From the NCBI RefSeq assembly GCF_964340395.1, contig NC_135553.1, forward strand, positions 25,900,449 to 25,964,448: DNA of 64,000 nucleotides, written 5' to 3'. Below, one piece after another: positions 51,049 through 63,372 of this stretch. Numbering within the stretch: position 1 is the stretch's first letter; the number at the start of each line of letters is the position of its first letter. The position numbers were made by a program, and so were the translations under genes. The stretch comes from Glandiceps talaboti. Taxonomy: Eukaryota; Hemichordata; Enteropneusta; Spengelidae. The notes beneath the pieces were generated by a model. That model was given only the letters and a program-made list of their open reading frames with translations. It was not told where the DNA came from and did not search any database.

Positions 51049-51086
51049 CACACACACATACATACATACATACATACATACATACA

Positions 51087-51116
<30 letters not shown>
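51049..51116. repeat. CATA microsatellite
   Basis: About fifteen pure CATA units. Confidence 0.95.
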
Positions 51117-51118
<2 letters not shown>

Positions 51119-52141
51119 AAAGATATAGTCCCGAACGATGAATATCAATAAGGAAGCCGTCATTATTTATTACGGGGGGGGGGTACTCACAAAATGCTAA
51201 GCTAAGACGGGGTACTCAAAAGCTGGGGAGTGAGACTACTCAAAATTTTTGTTAACACTGAAGTATAGAACACACCTATATATACACAATTATGCAAGTT
51301 AACAACAAACATATTTATTAACACAGTGTTTTTTTCTGTTAGAATTTTTCAGTGCACATTGCATATACATAGCCCCCATGGAAATGCATACTCATTCGAC
51401 ATATACATGTAGTTTCTGAAGCCAGTACAATGGAACATAGCAATCTGTAATACAATTTGATCAAATCGGTACCAGTATATTGAGTTCTGTTACATGAAAT
51501 AAATCATTAATTGATAAAGTAGTATAAAGAAAACCTTGGTTAAGGAAATAAACAGCTGAAGCCACACAGGAGGTTAACGTCTGACCAAATATGATCATCT
51601 CATCTAGAATATAACAGTGTAGAATATAGTCAGTCAGTGAATTATGAAAGCATACCAGATGCTGGAATGATATGGTGACTTGGTGAGCTGAAAATCTCTG
51701 ACAGGTTTCATTGCACAGATATTTATAACTAGTAAATACTTATTATAAATATTAAATACATGTTGAAAACAAAGAATATGGTAACTTTTCATTGCACAGA
51801 TACTAGTACATGGCGTTCTGTTACATGAAATGAATATATAAGTATACTATAATTTTTCATAATGATAAACTAATTTTAAATGGTATTGCGTGCAACTATA
51901 CTTTGAAACTAAAGCATAGTTTTAGTCTTATATTTCAAACAGCTCCAGGAACAGGAGGGGGTTTCGGGAGGGAACTTGGTTCCCTCAAACTTCCATTCAA
52001 CTTATACTGCCTAATTTCCAATTTTACTATAGCTATTTTGGGAATAAGCTGCCTTCATTGTTACATCTTCCTTTTGAAATAAGCTACATTCATCATGTTA
52101 TGAGGCAATTCAATTCCAGCATAAACAGTTTAGATTTGTTG

Positions 52142-52168
52142 TTTGTATGTATGTAAGTACAATGTATG

Positions 52169-52202
<34 letters not shown>

Positions 52203-52387
52203 TGTATGTATGTATGTATGTATGTATGTATGTATGTATGAATTTATTTATTTTTATTTATTTATTTATTCATTGTATGTATGTATGTATGTATGTATGT
52301 ATGTATGTATGTATGTATGTATGTATGTATGTATGTATGTATGTATGTATGTATGTATGTATGTGTGTGTGTGTGTGTGTGTGTGTC
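52142..52387. repeat. Long TATG microsatellite interrupted by TTTA
   Basis: Two TATG blocks flank a TTTA/ATTT block at about 52241-52273, followed by a GT tail. The open frames across it are artefacts. Confidence 0.95.
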
Positions 52388-52761
52388 AATGGAACACTCA
52401 ACCTCAATTTGTGTAATGTTTGTAGAGCGTCATTAAAAGTTATGACTGTAAAATGGTGGGGGTTACGAAAAAACTTGTGTCAAGGAGGGGCTCAACAATC
52501 TCAAGCCAGGCAGGGCGGGGACTCAAATTTTCTGGATTTTCAAAGCATAGCCTGCCTTTAGTTTGTTACGTCATTTGTCTGCACCCAGAGGGAGGTACTC
52601 CTCACCTTTCAGCTTTAATCGGCAATTCCCAAAGCGCAGATGCAGGGTATTACTACAAGGTTAGCGGATGATAACCAGATGTAAGTAAAGGATAGACAAA
52701 CAAGGAATTAAAAGTTCTGAATCGATTTCATCTTTGTAGTATAGCAAGTAAAGTTACATAC

Positions 52762-52901
52762 CATATGTCTGAAGACATGGGATGTAAGAGAGCGGACTAG
52801 ACCGAAATGGTTTACCAAAGTATTAGTGTTACACTGCATGGTAATGATTTTAAGATTGTAACTGCCATCAAAGGGGACATCACTGTTACAGTACATTGTT
52901 A
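52762..52901 (-). CDS. Candidate upstream exon of the FN3-like gene
   Basis: The minus strand has an acceptor-like ATATTAG, then a 140-bp open block reading TMYCNSDVPFDGSYNLKIIT ... FGLVRSLTSHVF, then a strong donor (ATG|GTATGTAA). The 'DGSY...GL..S' spacing loosely resembles the second half of an FN3-like module. Its end phase (0) does not match the next known exon (phase 1), so at least one more exon would be needed between them. This is weak evidence. Confidence 0.22.
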
Positions 52902-53974
52902 CTAATATTACTCCATCGTTCAAAAAGTAAAAATCAACAAGAGTAGCCAACAATCGAATGACGTAATATACATGTAACGTTTATTGATAAGTAGAGTCGC
53001 GTGTACAATATCGGACAAACATAGTCGTACACACTGTAAGATTTTTATTGTAATAATGCATCAAAACCCTTCCTTGACGTAAAACAAGTCTTCGTAATTA
53101 CTTCTGTGTAACTGACGGAACGGCAACATTGCCTGTAGATACTACAAAGTATCCGTGATATGAAGGAAATTACTGAATTTTGATAATTGATTGATCAGTC
53201 ATGACCAAAGGTTAATGTCTAAAGGAAATTGTACACTTCACCACATTACCTTCATAATAAATACGTGAGTAGACACTTAAAATGGAGTCTCTGTGCATGG
53301 CAGTTTTTGAGTTACTTAGCAAACATTGATTTTCGACTACAAATGTGGCCGCCATTTGGTCAAATTTGCATATGTCGCAAAACTACGAGACATGCATATG
53401 TAATATGGCTATATCCCATTTGTGCCAAGTTTGAAATAAATCAGATGTTGCATATTTGATAATGACGTATTACGGCGACTAAGTAGCAAAATAAAAACGT
53501 TCCAGCTGATGCAAGATTATTTTTGTCATGCACAGTCCTGAACACAGTCACATTGAAATTAATGCCATTTCCAATTGAGAAAATATCTGGACTGTAGGGC
53601 TCGTTTCATGAAACAAGACAAAACTTAGAAGAAAAGTCACAGCCTAAATATACTAGAGCAACCTTTGTAAAGTCTTGTTCCAAATTATACGTTGAAAAAA
53701 AAGTTTAAAAAAATGTTGACAAAAAAGTTAAAAAACAAAAAACTTTTTTGACTTTCAATTATATATAATCCATAATCCTTAAGAAAATTCTGATTTGACG
53801 AAAAATAAAACAATAATCTCAAATAAATGAAAACTTGTTTGAATTAAATAATGTTAATATGGAATAAAAATGTGGATTCCATCGAAAACAACACCTAAAC
53901 GGTTGAAATTAGTTTGCAACTACGATATAAAATACTATAGCTAAAATAAAATAATACTTTTGGCCTGAACGGCT

Positions 53975-54172
53975 TGCCACAACATACAGCAGGATCATTT
54001 TACCAAATCATCACGTTGTCATTGAAAAGTGAGAAAGCATTGCTATTAGGCTGTGATCGACTGGGTGATATTAATGGCTTCAATTGTTTACTTTACAAAT
54101 GAAGATTAGCATGGTAACTTGTCAACTTCTGCATCCCCACTGTGCACAGCACCTACTAGGATGTAATTATTG
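53975..54172 (+). repeat. Dispersed repeat shared with 28.2-28.5 kb
   Basis: It has the same ordered blocks as the PIGA intron 4 copy and ends directly at a GT microsatellite. Confidence 0.45.

Positions 54173-54242
<70 letters not shown>
54173..54242. repeat. GT dinucleotide microsatellite
   Basis: About 34 uninterrupted GT units, abutting the foldback element. Confidence 0.95.
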
Positions 54243-54243
<1 letters not shown>

Positions 54244-54470
54244 AATCTGATTAAAATCCGATGTAGATGTCGGCTAATCATTCATTGCTATTTTACCTTC
54301 GTTATTTTGCTTGAATTGACCTTCGTAGTACATGTTTACGTTTTTCGCCTGATGGCCTCCTCTGGATAAAGACGTAAGCATGTACTACGAAGATCAATTC
54401 AAGCAAAATAACGAAGGTAAAATAGCAATGAATGATTAGCCGTCATCGACATCGGATTTTAATCAGATTG
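54243..54470. mobile_element. Foldback element with 99-bp terminal inverted arms
   Basis: The left arm (54243-54341, starting CAATCTGATTAAAATCCGAT) and right arm (54372-54470, ending ATCGGATTTTAATCAGATTG) are near-perfect reverse complements over 99 bp with only a few mismatches. A 30-base loop separates them. GT-rich sequence flanks both sides, suggesting insertion into a GT microsatellite. It has no coding capacity. This fits a MITE or foldback transposon. No clear target-site duplication can be read in the repetitive flank. Confidence 0.88.
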
Positions 54471-54474
54471 GTAT

Positions 54475-55550
54475 ATGTGTGTGTCTGCGTGCTCACATGC
54501 ATTTATCTAGTAAGAAAAAATTATGCCAATCGCCATATTTTCTGTTATATTCTCATTGGAATAAATTACGCTAAACTTTCATGCGCACGGAAAAATATTC
54601 GACATGATAGAAACAAGTATAGTATGAAAAATGCTTTCTACTCTCAAAGACCAACACTACAAGAAAGCCAGGGGTCGATCATACCCTGTCGAGGACAATT
54701 TTTCAGTACGAGTACGATACATGCACTGTATCCTTTCTTATTCTGATAAGAATTGTGCTGATCAGAAGAAAATCCTGACTGTGACTGAGTTAAGGATTTT
54801 GATATTTGAAATCGTAACTTCCTACTGCATTTATATTAACATCATTTACAGTTTCTTCGGCGGGGGGGGGGGGACTTGTAGGGGGGTCACCCTGTTTTCG
54901 ATATTGGCAGGGGGGTCATGCTGTTTTTGAAAATTTTGGATGGGGGGAGGGTATTGTGTTTTGGAATGTGATGGAAGAAAAAATCCTTTTCTACAATGGC
55001 ATATAGCCTTATCTGATTATCTGAAATGTGGTACATGTAAATATTTGTTCTTGTCCCTGTTTCTTATATGAATTCTTTAATATTACTTATTATTTCAAAC
55101 ATAACAATATATATACATATACATGTATACCTAACTACCACACTAGTTACAGAATTACATGTCGTATAAATGCTTGGCCGTTTCACAATCGGTGCTTCAC
55201 TTATATTGCACTTTGAGGCAAAAGTGAACTTGAAGATTTCGTAATGGTACTTTTCATAGATAGTTTATAAAAGAAGTTAATCTAAATTGTTCTACTCGTC
55301 AGTATGAACTTGTCAGAAGGGATTAATACACTTTCTATTTCGGATACTATATATTAGTTACACTACAAATCACCACATATCAAATTCCAGTTTCAATTAT
55401 ACACTAAGTATATGACCACCTGGATTTCTCTAACATAGCGGTGACTTTAGTATACATGCAATATATTAATATTGGGTATTAACCCTTATACCAGTGTTAC
55501 GGGCCCATTTTTATGTGATATGGGAAACTAATTTGAAACTTACATTTACG
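54475..55550. other. Intergenic stretch without recognised genes
   Basis: AT-rich, with a G run near 54862 and G-rich fragments to 54950. I see no exon here. Confidence 0.5.
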
Positions 55551-55554
55551 TTAG

Positions 55555-56700
55555 CTTTTCGAGGCTTGGAAATATTACCTCATAGGATATGAACAACCTA
55601 AACATTGCCTTAATATAAGATAAAAACTCCAGATCTGCCGGGGGAAACCCCCAAGGACTCCCTCATCCCCAGAGGTCACTCATGCATTCAACCAACAATC
55701 AGATGCACCAACAACCTTTTTACTGTCATAATGGGATTAAACTTTTCTTAAATATTTTCACCCTATTCTAATTTGTCTTTTGAAAGATGTGAAATGTTTG
55801 CCAAGATAATCTAAAATTGCCTTAATCTCCAAATCTCCCCACCAATGACACTACCATTACAAATGGGCTGACCTTTACTATGTGTATAATGATGGCATTT
55901 AACTTTTTAAGAACATATTTCAACCCTACGTAAGTTATAAAGAATAGTTTCTGATACTTGATGGTGCTGTCTTGTAAAGCATGGATTAAGTTATAGCCTA
56001 AATATTGGCTTTAAGAGTAAAAATCCTCTAGGGCTTCTAGAGGGAGACCCCCCCCCCCCTCCACATGAGGTGGACATATCCCACTCTCAAGCTCTTCACC
56101 TCTTACTATCAAGATGGGTCAAAGTATATTTCAAAAGTATTTCAACCCTATGTAGTTGCTTTTTACATGTTGGTGATGTCTTGTAAAGCTTGGAAATTTT
56201 TAGTCTGAAAGGGTCTGAATAGTCTCAAAATTGACTTTCCAAAGTAAAAAACCTCAAGGGCTTCTAGGGGGAGACTCCCTAGGACCCTCCCTCCCCTCAC
56301 ACATAATGAGGTGTGCACATCCGAGTCTGAAGCTCTTCCGCCTACCTCTTACTGTCAAGATGCTATCAAAATATATTTCAAAAATATTTCAACCCTATGT
56401 AGTCGCTTTTTACATATTGGTGCTGTCTTGATATGCTTGGAAATTATTTTCTGAAAATGTCTGAATAGTCTCAAAATTGACTTTTTGGAGTTAAAAACCT
56501 ACTGGGCTTCTAGGACCCCCACCCCATAAGAGATATACATATTCCCTTCTCAAGCTCCCCCCCCCCCAGCTTTCACTGTCAAGATGATATTAAACTCCTT
56601 TTGAAATATATTTACCTTGTGCAGTCAATAATTATAATTATGATAGTACTAACCCGGGATCTTATAAAGTAGATGCGAAACAATCAAGCAGTCCACACTG
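55555..56700. repeat. Decayed tandem array, unit about 230-330 bp, 4-5 copies
   Basis: Each unit carries 'aaaacctc.agggcttctag', a C-rich part ('gggagactccct', 'ccctcccc'), 'ctgtcaagatg.tattaaa', 'tttcaaccctatgtag' and 'tgctgtcttg'. The 'gcttctag' anchor recurs near 56033, 56259 and 56506. An earlier, more diverged unit begins near 55620. Confidence 0.75.
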
Positions 56701-56921
56701 AGACACCATAAAAAATACCTGTCATGTGAATATTATATATGGGGTATCATGTTTTAGAATTAAGTGACGTGGGGAGTCAGCCTATTTTTGGTTTTACAGA
56801 TAGGGGGTGGGGTCAGTGAGTTTTTGTCGGTCCGATTTAAGAATCCCCCCCCCCCGGCTGGAAAAACTGACCGGTCCCTAAACAGGTATCATGCAGACCA
56901 AAATGTAATCGTGCAGGACGG

Positions 56922-57179
56922 TTGAAGGTGAAATTATTCTTTGGCAACCTGATAGAAAATCCTGTTAATTCTCAACTTTTTTCTGGCAAGGAACAGTTGT
57001 TCAATGTTGTTGTTTTTCAACTATTTGTGTTACTTTCAAAGTACATAGGAAATGGCAAGCCTTCCATTAACATTCCTGAGGTTCACAGCCACCATCGTAA
57101 AACCCGCATCACACCTCTTTACGGCAATATTGGAACAACACCATTTTACAACTATAGAAAGGCTACTCTGGCTTACTAA
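56922..57179 (+). other. Open frame at the left of unit 1, conserved in unit 2
   Basis: The frame ends KTRITPLYGNIGTTPFYNYR then KATLAY and a stop. The unit 2 counterpart (ending at 61244) differs by one 3-base insertion and stays open in this part. The first third is frameshifted between copies, so only the last 60 or so codons share a frame. I recognise no domain. It could be the tail of an exon or a transposon remnant. Confidence 0.25.
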
Positions 57180-57473
57180 AATTTGTCCAAAACAGAAATG
57201 AAACTTTTCATGGCCTTAAATTTTCTACTCGACAACGAATATGAAATCAGATATAACCCTCACTTCAATTACTACTAATAAGAACCGTGGGAAAAAAACA
57301 GACATTATGTCTATTGGATGCATATTTGCATAATCTGTTTCAAGCTTTCAAAGTTCATCACAAAAGGACTCTCAAAATAATCTGCTAAATATGAAGCTTT
57401 GGAAAGTGTAAGATCTTCAACATTCAGACAGAGAGACACAGAACAGAGACAGACACATAAATACACACTCACC

Positions 57474-57497
57474 CCCCCCCCCACACACACACACATA
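57474..57497. repeat. C tract and CA microsatellite (unit 1)
   Basis: Short here; expanded in unit 2 (61536-61573), which explains part of the coordinate offset between the copies. Confidence 0.85.
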
Positions 57498-57597
57498 ACA
57501 ATTATTGTCATCATACAGTTGAATTTCAATAAAAAAGTAAAAAAACTCACAGAATTCAAAACGACACTACTTTTTCAGGAATAATCAAAACGTTATT

Positions 57598-59243
57598 TTA
57601 TTTGTCAAACTTATTCAAACTGATCGGTATCCAACTCTCTTCTACCACCTTCTCCCCAGTGTGTTGTTTGCGTACTTCCTCACAATCATACTTTGCCTTC
57701 ATCTGATAGAACCACTGCACCAGTTCTCGTTCTCTTGATCTCAGTAGACACTCATTAAAGTAAACATGAGCTTCTCGTCTGTGTAGTGCAATTTCTCTTT
57801 CTTCTACAGATTCTGACATCACTTTAATTTCATTATATCTACCACTGGCAATTTTCTGTCTTTCTTCTTCAATATTTTCTTCTCTCTTTTCTACTTCCCG
57901 CTCTCTTTCTCCCATCACCGTCTCTCTTATCCCTAACTTTAATATCTCCTTATCAATTCTCTGTCTCCCTTCTTCAATATCTTCTTCTCTTTTCTTGACT
58001 TCTTCGTCTCTAGCTGCCAACACCCACTCTCTTCCCTCTATTTTTAACAATTCCTTTTCAAATCTCTTTCTTTCTTCTTCAATTTCTCCTTCTCTCTTCT
58101 CGATTTCTCCTTCTATACCTGCTAACACCGCCTCTCTTCTGTCTAACATTAACACATCCCTTTCAATTCTCTGTCTCAGTTCTTCAATATTTCCTTCTTT
58201 CTTCATTAATTCTCCCTCTCTATCTGTCAACGCCGTCTCTCTTGCCTTTAACTTTAACTTTTCCCTTTCCATTCTCTGTATTGCTTCTTCAATATTTCTT
58301 TCTCTCTTTTCCACCTCTCTCTCCTTATCTGCTAACATCATCTCTCTTCTCTCAAATTTTAAAATATCCTTTTCAAATCTCTGTCTTTCTTCATTAATCT
58401 TTCCTTCTCTCTTCTGTACTTCTCGCTTCCTCGCTGCCAACACCGTCTCTCTCCCTCCTAATTTTAATCTATCTTTTTCGAAGCGCTGTCTTTCTTCTTC
58501 AATGTTTTCTTCTCTCTTGTGGACTACTCCCTCTCTAGTTGCCAACACTGTCTCTCTTACCTCTAACTTTAAACTGTCCTTTTCAATTCTCTGTTTTTCT
58601 TCTTCAATCTTTCCTTCTCTCAACTCTACTTCTCGCTTGCTAGCTATCAACAATGCCTCTCTTCCCTTTAATTTTAACATCTCCTTTTCAAATCTCTGGC
58701 TTTCTTCTTCAATCTTTCTTCGTCCTATCTCTACTTCTCGCCGTATGGTGTCTTTCATATCTTCCACTCCCCTTTCTCTTCGTTCAACTTCTTTCTTTAA
58801 CCTTCTTACTTCGTTGGCTTCATTTCGTAAACTTCTCTCTCTATTTTCTAGTTGAAAAGAGAATATGTATAATTCAAAGTGATATTGTCATGTACTTTGT
58901 TACTATTGTTGGGACTTTTTGTCTCGTTCTTATTGTGATAGCTTGAATTTCGATAATAACCATAAACACATGGTACAATACAAAAAACAAAATTGCCTTG
59001 ATTTGGTTTATATGTCGTGTGGGGGGGGTGCAAGGATGGAATCAGCACTATGCGTGAAAGTTACAATATTTTTTTTATTATAGATGGAAATTTAAAAAAG
59101 AATGAAACTTGACTTTGCGCATGGAATATCCTACTTAATTTGACACTTGTTGCAATAGAAACAACATGCAAAGCATATCATAAAATGATGGTTAACTTAT
59201 ATATCGCGCAGACATAGAGAGAGATAGAGGCAGACAGACAGTC

Positions 59244-59290
<47 letters not shown>

Positions 59291-59684
59291 GACAGATGGA
59301 AAGGTCTTGTGCTTTTCACAATTAACAAAAACACATATACATCATTTAAGAGCATATTAGACCAGACAAGAATAGATATATTCTTGTCTGTGATATTGGT
59401 AATAAAACCACAGTTCGTTGTAAGTGTTGCATTATTCAGCATTGCCAGATACAACAAGCGACTCATCAATGGTCCAAGCATTGAAACCAAATTCTAGAAA
59501 AACATTTACAACAAATTGATATTTTACCTTGATCTACTCTCTGAGATACCAATCCAGGTGTGGAAAGGAATAATTGGTGAATACTCGACAGCATGATTAC
59601 TTCTGTATAGATAAAACAAGAGGAAAAGCCGCAAGCACGTAAGTCTACATGTGACAGACGCTCTGTGTTTGGGAATTCGATCAT
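57598..59684 (-). CDS. Coiled-coil protein with 35-residue repeats, copy 1
   Basis: Two coding exons are inferred, 59684-59528 and 58847-57598, with donor CAAG|GTAAAA and acceptor TTCAACTAG, phase 1. They join as VSQRVDQ|ENRERSLRNEANEVRR, giving 468 residues. After about 50 non-coiled residues, a charged heptad region runs to about residue 415. It contains eight full 35-residue (five-heptad) repeats of the form '(K/N)IEEERQRFEKD.LKL..R' plus 'ETVLA.RE.EV.KRE', and a partial ninth. The tail is non-repetitive and ends ESWIPISLNKFDK. The start is the first in-frame ATG after an upstream stop. The exon 1 frame is chosen because it alone survives in copy 2. I recognise no named family; the repeat recalls golgin-like or trichohyalin-like coiled coils only in composition. 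Confidence 0.75.
59221..59291. repeat. CAGA microsatellite in intron of copy 1
   Basis: About a dozen CAGA units within the intron of the coiled-coil gene. Confidence 0.9.
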
Positions 59685-59912
59685 GTGAAGAACGTCCGAA
59701 CGTTTGCGACGTGGACGCAACGCTCGAACTTCTAAGGTTAAGATCACGTAGAATATCGCGCGAAATTACTTCATTGCGCCATGCAAAAAAAGTTATTGCG
59801 GGCATCTCTACTGATGAAAAGAATGTATATAAAGTGTATAAAATTGACCAACTTATTGGTTAGTTTGTGTAACTATGTAGTTTATCTGGTAATACTATCG
59901 ATAGTAGTAGGC

Positions 59913-60925
59913 TCATATTATAGGCCCTATTTAGGTTTTGTACAGGAGATCAACTTCCAAGCAAAGTTTGTGAATGTTGATAAAACTTGGTCAAATTATT
60001 TACACCTTTGAAAGTTGAAAACTGACACCGTATTTTGTACATTTCGTTAAACCATTTATTTCGTAATATATATATTTCGTAATATTGTGTCTAAGACCAG
60101 TAAGGGTTTTTGGCATAAATTGGTGAAAGGTCGAATAGCGCTGTCATCATACGTGTACAACAAACGTTGATTGATTTAATTAGAATAACATTACCCTAAC
60201 ACGGAATTCATTGATCTACATATGAACTTACTCAGCGTAATGATCAGAAAAACTCTCCCAATTCAATGCCAAATCAAGGTCACAAAATTCATTGAACGCT
60301 TATGTTGAAAATATTTTCACTCCATAATTTATCCCTGTAGGCTGTTGGTGCAATTGACTTGGAAATGGCACATGCACATATACCTAATATTCATAACGCA
60401 ATGAAACATTAAAGCTGCCGTCAGAATTTACGGCGGGGGCTGGGGGGGGGGGGGGGCTGGGGAGAAATTGAGAGGGGGCATGAAAAAAAATAGGCTTTGA
60501 ATGGGCGCCATGAAAATTATGATGTTCTGAGAGGGGACAACAAACTGCAAGTGGAGAGTGGAGAATATAGCGCCCTCTCGTGTTGAGTACTGGTGTGAGG
60601 GATAACATACACTCTGCCATACCAAACACTGCAAAAGTCCCTTGCAAGTTTTTGTTCCAGTAAATTGTTGGGAACGCGGGTCTACCCATCAATGTTACTA
60701 AGTATTGTATAGCCCTGGTTTGAGTTATAATATATATATACCAAAATGTCAGTTCCACCGTCCGGTTCTATATTTATTTAAGGGGATATATAGGTGATAT
60801 GCAGCTAGGAATTTTAGTGTTTGAGTACTTTAGTATATGTACCAAACAGTCGCTTCATTCTTTGGCAAATAATTATATGTTTGTGTTAATTTGTTTTATT
60901 TGTTTTTCGTGGAAGAGCTATGGAC
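59913..60925. other. Remainder of unit 1, upstream of the copy 1 gene
   Basis: It includes TATA-rich sequence, a G-rich block (about 60432-60460) and a minus-strand open frame (60384-60758) that I take as non-coding repeat. Its counterpart in unit 2 would lie beyond the window. Confidence 0.45.
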
Positions 60926-61675
60926 AACTGACCGGTCCCCAAACAGTTATCATGCAGACCAAAATGTAATCGTGCAGGACGGTTGAAGGTGAAATTATTC
61001 TTTGGCAACCTGATAGCAAAGCCTGTTAATTCTCAACTTTTTTTCTGGCAAGGAACAGTTGTTCAATGTTGTTGTTTTTCAACTATTTGTGTTACTTTCA
61101 AAGTACATAGGAAATGGCAAGCCTTCTATTCACATTCCTGAGGTTCACAGCCACCATCGTAAAACCCGCATCACACCTCTTTACGGCAATATTGGAACAA
61201 CACCATTTTACGACAACTATAGAAAGGCTACTCTGGCTTACTAAAATTTGTCCAAAACAGAAATGAAACTTTTCATGTCCTTAAATGTTCTACTCGACAA
61301 CGAATATGAAATCAGATATAACCCTCACTTCAATTACTACTAATAAGAACCGTGGGAAAAAACAGACATTATGTCTATTGGATGCATATTTGCATAATCT
61401 GTTTCAAGCTTTCAAAGTTCATCACAAAAGGACTCTCAAAATAATCTGCTAAATATGAAGCTTTGGAAAGTGTAAGATCTTCAACATTCAGACAGAGAGA
61501 CACAGAACAGAGACAGACACATAAATACACACTCACCCCCCCCACCACACACACACACACACACACACACACATAACAATTATTGTCATCATACAGTTGA
61601 ATTTCAAAAAAAAGAAAAAAAAACTCACAGAATTCAAAACGACACTACTTTTTCAGGAATAATCAAAACGTTATT

Positions 61676-63317
61676 TTATTTGTCAAACTTATTCAAACTG
61701 ATCGGTATCCAACTCTCTTCTACCACCTTTTCCTCAGTGTGTTGTTTGCGTACTTCCTCACAATCATACTTTGCCTTCATCTGATAGAACCACTGCACCA
61801 GTTCTCGTTCTCTTGATCTCAGTAGACACTCATTAAAGTAAACATGAGCTTCTCGTCTGTGTAGTGCAATTTCTCTTTCTTCTACAGATTCTGACATCAC
61901 TTTAATTTCATTATATCTACCACTGGCAATTTTCTGTCTTTCTTCTTCAATATTTTCTTCTCTCTTTTCTACTTCCCGCTCTCTTTCTCCCATCACCGTC
62001 TCTCTTATCCCTAACTTTAATATCTCCTTTTCAATTCTCTGTCTCCCTTCTTCAATATCTTCTTCTCTTTTCTTGACTTCTTCGTCTCTAGCTGCCAACA
62101 TCCACTCTCTTCCCTCTGTTTTTAACAATTCCTTTTCAAATCTCTTTCTTTCTTCTTCAATTTCTCCTTCTCTCTTCTCGATTTCTCCTTCTATACCTGC
62201 TAACACCGCCTCTCTTCTGTCTAACATTAACATATCCCTTTCAATTCTCTGTCTCAGTTCTTCAATATTTCCTTCTCTCTTCATTAATTCTCCCTCTCTA
62301 TCTGTCAACGCCGTCTCTCTTGCCTTTAACTTTAACTTTTCCCTTTCCATTCTCTGTATTGCTTCTTCAATATTTCTTTCTCTCTTTTCCACCTCTCTCT
62401 CCTTATCTGCTAACATCATCTCTCTTCTCTCAAATTTTAAAATATCCTTTTCAAATCTCTGTCTTTCTTCTTTAATTTTTCCTTCTCTCTTCTGTACTTC
62501 TCGCTTCCTCGCTGCCAACACCGTCTCTCTCCCTCCTAATTTTAATCTATCTTTTTCGAAGCGCTGTCTTTCTTCTTCAATGTTTTCTTCTCTCTTGTGG
62601 ACTACTCCCTCTCTAGTTGCCAACACTGTCTCTCTTACCTCTAACTTTAAACTGTCCTTTTCAATTCTCTGTTTTTCTTCTTCAATCTTTCCTTCTCTCA
62701 ACTCTACTTCTCGCTTGCTAGCTATCAACAACGCCTCTCTTCCCTTTAATTTTAACATCTCCTTTTCAAATCTCTGGCTTTCTTCTTCAATCTTTCTTCG
62801 TCCTATCTCTACTTCTCGCCGTATGGTGTCTTTCATATCTTCCACTCCCCTTTCTCTTCGTTCAACTTCTTTCTTTAACCTTCTTACTTCGTTGGCTTCA
62901 TTTCGTAAACTTCTCTCTCTATTTTCTAGTTGAAAAGAGAATATGTATAATTCAAAGTGATATTGTCATGTACTTTGTTACTATTGTTGGGACTTTTTGT
63001 CTCGTTCTTATTGTGATAGCTTGAATTTCGATAATAACCATAAACACATGGTACAATAGAAAAAAACAAAGTTGCCTTGATTTGGTTTATATGTCGTGGG
63101 GGGGGGGGTGCAAGGATGGAATCAGCACTATGCGTGAAAGTTACAATATTTTTTTTATTATAGATGGAAATTTTAAAAAGAATGAAACTTGACTTTGCGC
63201 ATGGAATATCCTACTTAATTTGACACTTGTTGCTATAGAAACAACATGCAAAGCATATCATAAAATGATGGTTAACTTATATCGCGCAGACATGGAGAGA
63301 GATAGAGGCAGGCAGAC

Positions 63318-63372
<55 letters not shown>

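Larger units (their letters stand above)
56865..60925. repeat. Tandem segmental duplication, unit 1 (about 4.06 kb)
   Basis: The sequence from 'aactgaccggtccc' at 56865 recurs from 60926. It can be followed base for base, with small microsatellite length changes, to 59912, which corresponds to the window end at 64000. If the copies abut, the unit is about 4,061 bp. By eye, divergence in the main exon is below 1%. Confidence 0.93.

Noticed and set aside
53229-53459. 76-codon plus-strand frame (KWSLCAWQFLSYL...)
   Set aside because: It looks like a dispersed non-coding repeat read in frame; there are no splice sites or domain.
57995-58855. 286-codon plus-strand frame, also at 62073-62933
   Set aside because: It is antisense to the coiled-coil exon, which has splice sites and heptad periodicity. 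The Ser/Leu/Phe composition follows from the sense codons.
59524-59805. Alternative 93-codon frame over exon 1 of the coiled-coil gene
   Set aside because: It gives the wrong phase for the next exon and is frameshifted in the second copy by one base in an A-run.
60384-60758. 124-codon minus-strand frame with a proline run
   Set aside because: The proline run comes from a long G tract, and the rest resembles repeat-derived sequence with no supporting exon structure.
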